DNA of 17,371 nt from CAZBEJ01 sp964521305 (GTDB lineage Bacteria > Patescibacteriota > Microgenomatia > UBA1406 > GWC2-37-13). Shown here piece by piece: positions 14,033 to 17,371 of the stretch (the stretch's first letter is position 1; each line of letters opens with the position of its first letter). Position numbers and translations under genes: made by a program. The notes under the pieces were generated by a model that had not been told where the DNA came from, searched no databases, and saw only the letters and a list, made by a program, of their open reading frames with translations. Where the stretch lies: positions 1-17,371 of the forward strand of contig CAZFQZ010000021.1 of assembly GCA_964521305.1 (NCBI GenBank), in the 5' to 3' direction.

Positions 14033-14952
14033 ATCCCCTACTTGCGATAATTATTACCAATATCATCTGGGGAGCGGCTTCACCGATTTTCAAATACGCT
14101 ATCGAAAACATTCCGCCGTTTACCCTGGCGTTTATCCGTTTTTTCTTCGCCGGACTAATTTTTTTGCCGTTCGCGCTCCGTATATGGAAAAAACCTACAT
14201 GGAAAGAATGGAAATGGATTCTCTTGACGTCGTTTTTGGGTATTTCGCTGAATATCGCTTTTTTCTTTCTCGGACTGCAGCGGACCGCCAGTATCAATGC
14301 GCCGATCATTGCTTCTGCCGGGCCGATCATCATTTATTTTTTTTCGATCGTTTTTTTGCGCGAGCGGTCAAACAGGAAAATGCTGTATGGTTTGATCGTT
14401 TCCCTGATCGGCGTTTTGATCATTATTCTCTATCCCCTGTTTCTTGACGGAGGATCGCTGAAGTTTGGCGAAATAACGGGGAATATCTTCCTGTTCATTG
14501 CCATGTTGGGTTCGGTGTTCAATACGATTTTCGGAGAGAAAGCGATGAAGACGATGAATACCATCCAGGTTACGTGTCTTACGTTCATTATCGGTTCGTC
14601 GGCGTTTATTCCGTTTATGGTTCGGGAATTCCGGACATGGTCACTGAGCCAACTCAATATACATGGGTGGACCGGAATCATATTCGGCGTATTCTTTTCC
14701 TCGGCACTCGCCTATTATCTCTATTATTATGCCATGAAAAAAATCGAAGCACAGGAAGTAGGACTGATCATGTATATTGATCCGGTCGCCGCGATTTTAA
14801 TCGCCATGCCATTGATTGGTGAGTATCCGAACCTGTATTTTTTCCTCGGCTCCATTCTGGTTTTCAGCGGCATATTTCTTGCCGAAGGAAGACTGCACTG
14901 GCACCCGTTACATAAATTAAACATGCAATCGGGTGGGTCGTCTACTAGGTAA
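14029..14952 (+). CDS. EamA/DMT-superfamily transporter
   Basis: This 307-residue protein has about ten membrane helices in two EamA repeats. The first begins LLAIIITNIIWGAASPIFKYAIENIPPFTLAFIRF (read from residue 4), with the family's N-WG-A-P-F-K and P-A-R signatures. The second begins around 141 (GNIFLFIAMLGSVFNTIFGEKAMK) and ends GLIMYIDPVAAILIAMPLIGEYP, also typical. DMT carriers export small metabolites; the ArnE/ArnF subset flips undecaprenyl-phosphate sugars. The four-base overlap with the GT2 gene makes a flippase role attractive but unproven. The C-terminal codons (GGSSTR) lie in a segment resembling a tRNA relic at 14931-14988. Confidence 0.9.
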   Translation: MNPLLAIIITNIIWGAASPIFKYAIENIPPFTLAFIRFFFAGLIFLPFALRIWKKPTWKEWKWILLTSFLGISLNIAFFFLGLQRTASINAPIIASAGPIIIYFFSIVFLRERSNRKMLYGLIVSLIGVLIIILYPLFLDGGSLKFGEITGNIFLFIAMLGSVFNTIFGEKAMKTMNTIQVTCLTFIIGSSAFIPFMVREFRTWSLSQLNIHGWTGIIFGVFFSSALAYYLYYYAMKKIEAQEVGLIMYIDPVAAILIAMPLIGEYPNLYFFLGSILVFSGIFLAEGRLHWHPLHKLNMQSGGSSTR

Positions 14953-15104
14953 AATCTACGATATACGGTTGTTCGATTCCTCCCCGCCGGTTTCTTGTTT
15001 TCATCTGAAACCTGACAGGTCCGTCCGGCAGATTTTGCATACGGATTGCCTGATTGGATGGTGCATTCTTCCCGTGAAACCTCCATAATCGTATAGATAT
15101 GCGG

Positions 15105-15116
15105 TACAATAAGAAT
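15105..15116 (+). promoter_or_regulatory. Leaderless-type -10 of galE
   Basis: TACAAT (15105-15110) is six bases from the ATG at 15117, the same spacing as the ZIP gene. No convincing -35 is present (TCCATA at 15082-15087). It favours the ATG at 15117 over the one at 15099. The rest of 14953-15104 shows no gene or clear terminator. Confidence 0.45.
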
Positions 15117-16127
15117 ATGCAAAGAACAATTCTGGTGACCGGTGCGGGAGGATATATCGGCTCGGTTGCCACCTATCTCCTTTTACAAAACGGATACACG
15201 GTTATTGCGTTGGACAATTTTTCTACGGGATTCCGTGAACCATTGGATATCCTTGCGCAAAAATACGGGAACAGCCAATTCAGATGGTATGAAACCGATC
15301 TGGTCAAGAATCCGGAGATTATTTTTCAAAAAGAAAAAAAAATCGATGCCGTCCTTCATTATGCCGCTTCGTGCCTGGTTGACGAATCCATGAAGAATCC
15401 TCAAAAATATTTCGCTAATAATGTCTGCGGAACACAGAAACTGCTCGCCGCAATGCTTGAAAACAATGTCAATACGCTCATATTCTCTTCAACGTGCGCG
15501 GTCTATGGGGAAGAACAGTATATGCCGATGGACGAACGGCATCCGTTTAATCCGACGACACCATACGGTGCGTCGAAACGCATGGTTGAACAGCTCATCG
15601 AATGGTACGGAAAGCTGAGGGGCTTACGGTATATGGTCCTCAGGTATTTTAATGTTTGTGGCGCATCGGATGACGGACTGTTCGGGGACTCAAAAAAACC
15701 CTCTACCCTATTGGTGCAGAATGCGGTTCGGGGTGCTTTGGGAATTGAACCGTTTTACCTTACCTATCCGGAAGTTGACACACCCGATAAATCGCCGATC
15801 CGCGATTATGTCAACGTGGCCGATTTGAATGATGCTCATGTGAAAGCCTTGGAATATTTATTCAACAACGGTGCATCCGACATACTAAATCTAGGTACCG
15901 GTACGGGTAATTCGGTGCTGGAAATCGTGAACCAGGTTCAATCGATAACCGGCAAACGATTCCCGCTGAAAAAAACTACGCCGAGACAAGGAGATGACGC
16001 ACGGAAAATAGCCGCCATCGACAAGGCCAAAAAAGTCCTTGGCTGGACACCGAAACGGACCGTCAAAGATAGTGTAAACTCATTGGTGAAATGGTACAAT
16101 GCACATCCGTATGGTTGGGAAAAATAG
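15117..16127 (+). CDS. galE: UDP-glucose 4-epimerase
   Basis: This 336-residue short-chain dehydrogenase/reductase-type epimerase interconverts UDP-glucose and UDP-galactose (or the GlcNAc/GalNAc pair) with bound NAD. VTGAGGYIGS at 7-16 is the GxxGxxG NAD site. DNFSTG at 33-38 follows the second strand, SST at 124-126 holds the active-site Ser/Thr, and Tyr150-x3-Lys154 in TPYGASKRMVEQ is the catalytic pair. RDYVNVADLNDAHVKAL and GTGTGNSVLEIV are typical of GalE. Length is standard. Starting at 15117 gives the canonical N-terminus MQRTILVTGAGG; the in-frame ATG at 15099 would add MRYNKN. It probably feeds galactose-type sugars to nearby transferases. A related SDR epimerase is possible. Confidence 0.9.
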   Translation: MQRTILVTGAGGYIGSVATYLLLQNGYTVIALDNFSTGFREPLDILAQKYGNSQFRWYETDLVKNPEIIFQKEKKIDAVLHYAASCLVDESMKNPQKYFANNVCGTQKLLAAMLENNVNTLIFSSTCAVYGEEQYMPMDERHPFNPTTPYGASKRMVEQLIEWYGKLRGLRYMVLRYFNVCGASDDGLFGDSKKPSTLLVQNAVRGALGIEPFYLTYPEVDTPDKSPIRDYVNVADLNDAHVKALEYLFNNGASDILNLGTGTGNSVLEIVNQVQSITGKRFPLKKTTPRQGDDARKIAAIDKAKKVLGWTPKRTVKDSVNSLVKWYNAHPYGWEK

Positions 16128-16181
16128 ATTCAGGATTAAAGATTGAAGATTGAAGAATGGGGAATAAAAAATTCAAATTGC
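16126..16181. repeat. Degenerate 7-base tandem repeat across the galE/GT2 junction
   Basis: Successive heptads read AGATTCA, GGATTAA, AGATTGA, AGATTGA, AGAATGG, GGAATAA, AAAATTC, AAATTGC. The tract includes the end of the galE stop and the start of the next gene, whose ATG (16157) lies in a repeat unit. Confidence 0.55.
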
Positions 16182-16906
16182 TTTCGATTATCATCCCGGT
16201 ATACAACGAAGAACAATATATCGGGGAAACGCTGCGGAAAGTTATACAGGCAGATACGCTCCAGATGAAAAAGGAAATCATTATTGTAGATGACGGAAGC
16301 ACCGATAAAACATTTAAACATATCAAATCACAAATCATAAATAAGAAATCAATTGTTAATAACAAAAAAATAATGACAAAATTAATGCATAAAAGCCGTA
16401 ACAAAGGAAAAGGTGCGGCTTTGAAAACAGGATTTCTACTATCTACCGGTGATATTGTTTTGGTCCAGGATGCAGATTTTGAATACAAGCCCGATGAATA
16501 TGCGCTTCTTCTTGAACCGTTTTTCACGTATAACGCCGATGTCGTGTACGGATCCCGTTTCGTGACGGACCGGCCGCGCAGGATTCTGTATTTCTGGCAT
16601 TATGTCGCAAACCAAATTTTGACCGGTTTTTCGAATATGCTAACCAATCTGAATATTACCGATATGGAGACGGGATATAAAGTATTTAAAGGAGATCTTA
16701 TACGACGGATTGCAAAAAAACTAAAGAGTGACCGTTTTGGATTCGAACCGGAAATCACCGCACGGATCGCAAAGGAAAACCTCAATATCTATGAAGTAGG
16801 AATTTCATACCAGGGCAGGACGTACGGGGAAGGAAAAAAAATCAGGGCACGCGATGCGGTGAGGACGATTTGGGAAATTATAAAATATAATCTATTCGTT
16901 TCTTAA
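16157..16906 (+). CDS. DPM1-like family 2 glycosyltransferase
   Basis: This 249-residue soluble GT2 protein resembles dolichyl/polyprenyl-phosphate mannosyl- and glucosyltransferases. SIIIPVYNEEQYIGETL at 10-26 and VDDGSTDKT at 44-52 bind the nucleotide. NKGKGAALKTGF at 82-93, the acidic motif QDADFEY at 104-110, and YGSRF at 131-135 follow. ETGYKVFKG at 171-179, FGFEPEITARIA at 194-205 and SYQGRTYGEGKKIR at 217-230 complete the usual C-terminal block. No membrane helices follow, unlike the GT2 at 13148. The segment at 55-80 (HIKSQIINKKSIVNNKKIMT and on) looks several residues longer than usual and is encoded by a 7-base-periodic tract at 16322-16356, so it is probably an inserted repeat in a surface loop. 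The ATG itself lies in another heptad tract. Confidence 0.87.
   Translation: MGNKKFKLLSIIIPVYNEEQYIGETLRKVIQADTLQMKKEIIIVDDGSTDKTFKHIKSQIINKKSIVNNKKIMTKLMHKSRNKGKGAALKTGFLLSTGDIVLVQDADFEYKPDEYALLLEPFFTYNADVVYGSRFVTDRPRRILYFWHYVANQILTGFSNMLTNLNITDMETGYKVFKGDLIRRIAKKLKSDRFGFEPEITARIAKENLNIYEVGISYQGRTYGEGKKIRARDAVRTIWEIIKYNLFVS
16322..16356. repeat. 7-base-periodic tract inside the DPM1-like gene
   Basis: Heptads read ATCAAAT, CACAAAT, CATAAAT, AAGAAAT, CAATTGT. They encode a lysine/asparagine/isoleucine-rich loop between the DDGSTDKT and NKGKGAA blocks. Confidence 0.5.
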
Positions 16907-16911
16907 TCAGT

Positions 16912-17371
16912 ATGTTTGACGAACCGTTGTTTGAGCCAATTGCGCGAATCTGGCGCTTTGAAAAAGGTCTCCGGAAAATGGATAGGAAACGGAATATAAA
17001 TATCCTTGATTTGGGTTGCGGGCCAAAAATACGATTTTATCACTATGCGTTACTGCGGGGTTTAGTAATCAAACAATATGTAGCTATTGATCCTTTGCTT
17101 GATATACGAATTCTCCGGAAATACAAAAAAAGCAATATTGTTCATGTGATAAGGCAAACCGGCGCGGCATATGTAACCCGCTGGGTGAAAAAGGGAGCGG
17201 GGCAACGGTTTGATTACATTGTCGGATTCGCATTTATCGAGCACATCAGCCATCCGGAAATCTTGATGAATACCTGCATAAAATTACTGAAAAAAGGCGG
17301 AAAATGCATTTTTACTACACCTACTCCCCTATCAAAACTGCCATTGGAATTTTTTGCGAAAATCGGTTTGA
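16912..17371 (+). CDS. Class I SAM-dependent methyltransferase, 3' end outside window
   Basis: An open frame from the ATG at 16912 runs off the window (153 codons seen). INILDLGCGPKIRF at about 30-43 is the SAM-binding motif I. VAIDPL at about 59-64 is the acidic loop after strand 2. FDYIVGFAFIEHI at about 101-113 is strand 4, and LLKKGGKCIFTTP at about 127-139 is the post-motif III strand. It fits the Methyltransf_11/12 families. The substrate is unknown; position six bases after a glycosyltransferase suggests a sugar, lipid or polymer-capping role. No Shine-Dalgarno is seen before the ATG. Confidence 0.85.
   Translation, partial: MFDEPLFEPIARIWRFEKGLRKMDRKRNINILDLGCGPKIRFYHYALLRGLVIKQYVAIDPLLDIRILRKYKKSNIVHVIRQTGAAYVTRWVKKGAGQRFDYIVGFAFIEHISHPEILMNTCIKLLKKGGKCIFTTPTPLSKLPLEFFAKIGL

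Noticed and set aside
14727..15172. Two minus-strand frames over the EamA/galE gap
   Set aside because: Mostly shadows of EamA and galE, and no recognisable domain.
1..17371. CRISPR array, rRNA, toxin-antitoxin or known phage-defence cassette
   Set aside because: No regularly spaced direct repeats, rRNA segments or recognisable defence pairs were seen on either strand.

Overview
The window looks like a chromosomal segment of an ultra-small-genome bacterium of the Candidate Phyla Radiation (Patescibacteria), possibly the Microgenomates side. This is an inference from gene content: FemAB, a YerC/TrpR-like regulator, single-gene serine-recombinase element, DUF2079, many glycosyltransferases, and tRNA genes without encoded CCA. 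There is no rRNA or other marker to prove it. TGA works as a stop (several ATGA stop/start overlaps), so the UGA=Gly code of Gracilibacteria/Absconditabacteria does not apply. No gene start has a recognisable purine-rich Shine-Dalgarno box, and several starts sit 6-7 bases behind a good -10 hexamer, suggesting leaderless mRNAs.

Layout. Positions 1-5806, minus strand: a GT8-like glycosyltransferase (cut by the window edge), FemAB-like aminoacyltransferase, DegT/DnrJ-type PLP aminotransferase (stop/start overlap with FemAB), transglutaminase-like protein, membrane-anchored DsbA-like thioredoxin-fold protein, and a ZIP metal transporter. Upstream of ZIP lies what looks like the tail of a decayed Nudix hydrolase gene. 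Positions 5950-8055, plus strand: a TrpR/YerC-type regulator bracketed by two related palindromes, tRNA-Ser(GGA), and a DEAD-box RNA helicase with its own promoter. An SGNH-hydrolase-like gene converges on the helicase and overlaps it by 11 bases. Positions 8806-10481: tRNA-Leu(UAG) and a large serine recombinase whose last 11 codons and stop are the antisense of the tRNA 3' end, so this is probably an integrated element. A 15-base inverted repeat brackets most of the recombinase. Positions 10613 to the end, plus strand: a Xer tyrosine recombinase, then an envelope-glycan cluster of DUF2079 membrane protein, GtrB/ArnC-like glycosyltransferase with two C-terminal membrane helices, EamA/DMT transporter, galE, a DPM1-like glycosyltransferase, and a SAM methyltransferase cut by the edge.

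How the genes may work together. The DUF2079-GT2-EamA trio is joined by two successive 4-base ATGA overlaps. It has the parts list of a polyprenyl-phosphate-sugar pathway: lipid-linked sugar synthase, membrane flippase candidate, and GT-C-like transferase on the outer face. This is the best candidate here for an undescribed system. GalE could supply UDP-galactose and the last two genes could extend or methylate glycans. On the left, DegT could make an amino-sugar and FemAB could aminoacylate it. ZIP, DsbA and the transglutaminase-like protein look like an extracytoplasmic metal/oxidative-folding unit. These pathway links are inferences from gene order and family knowledge.
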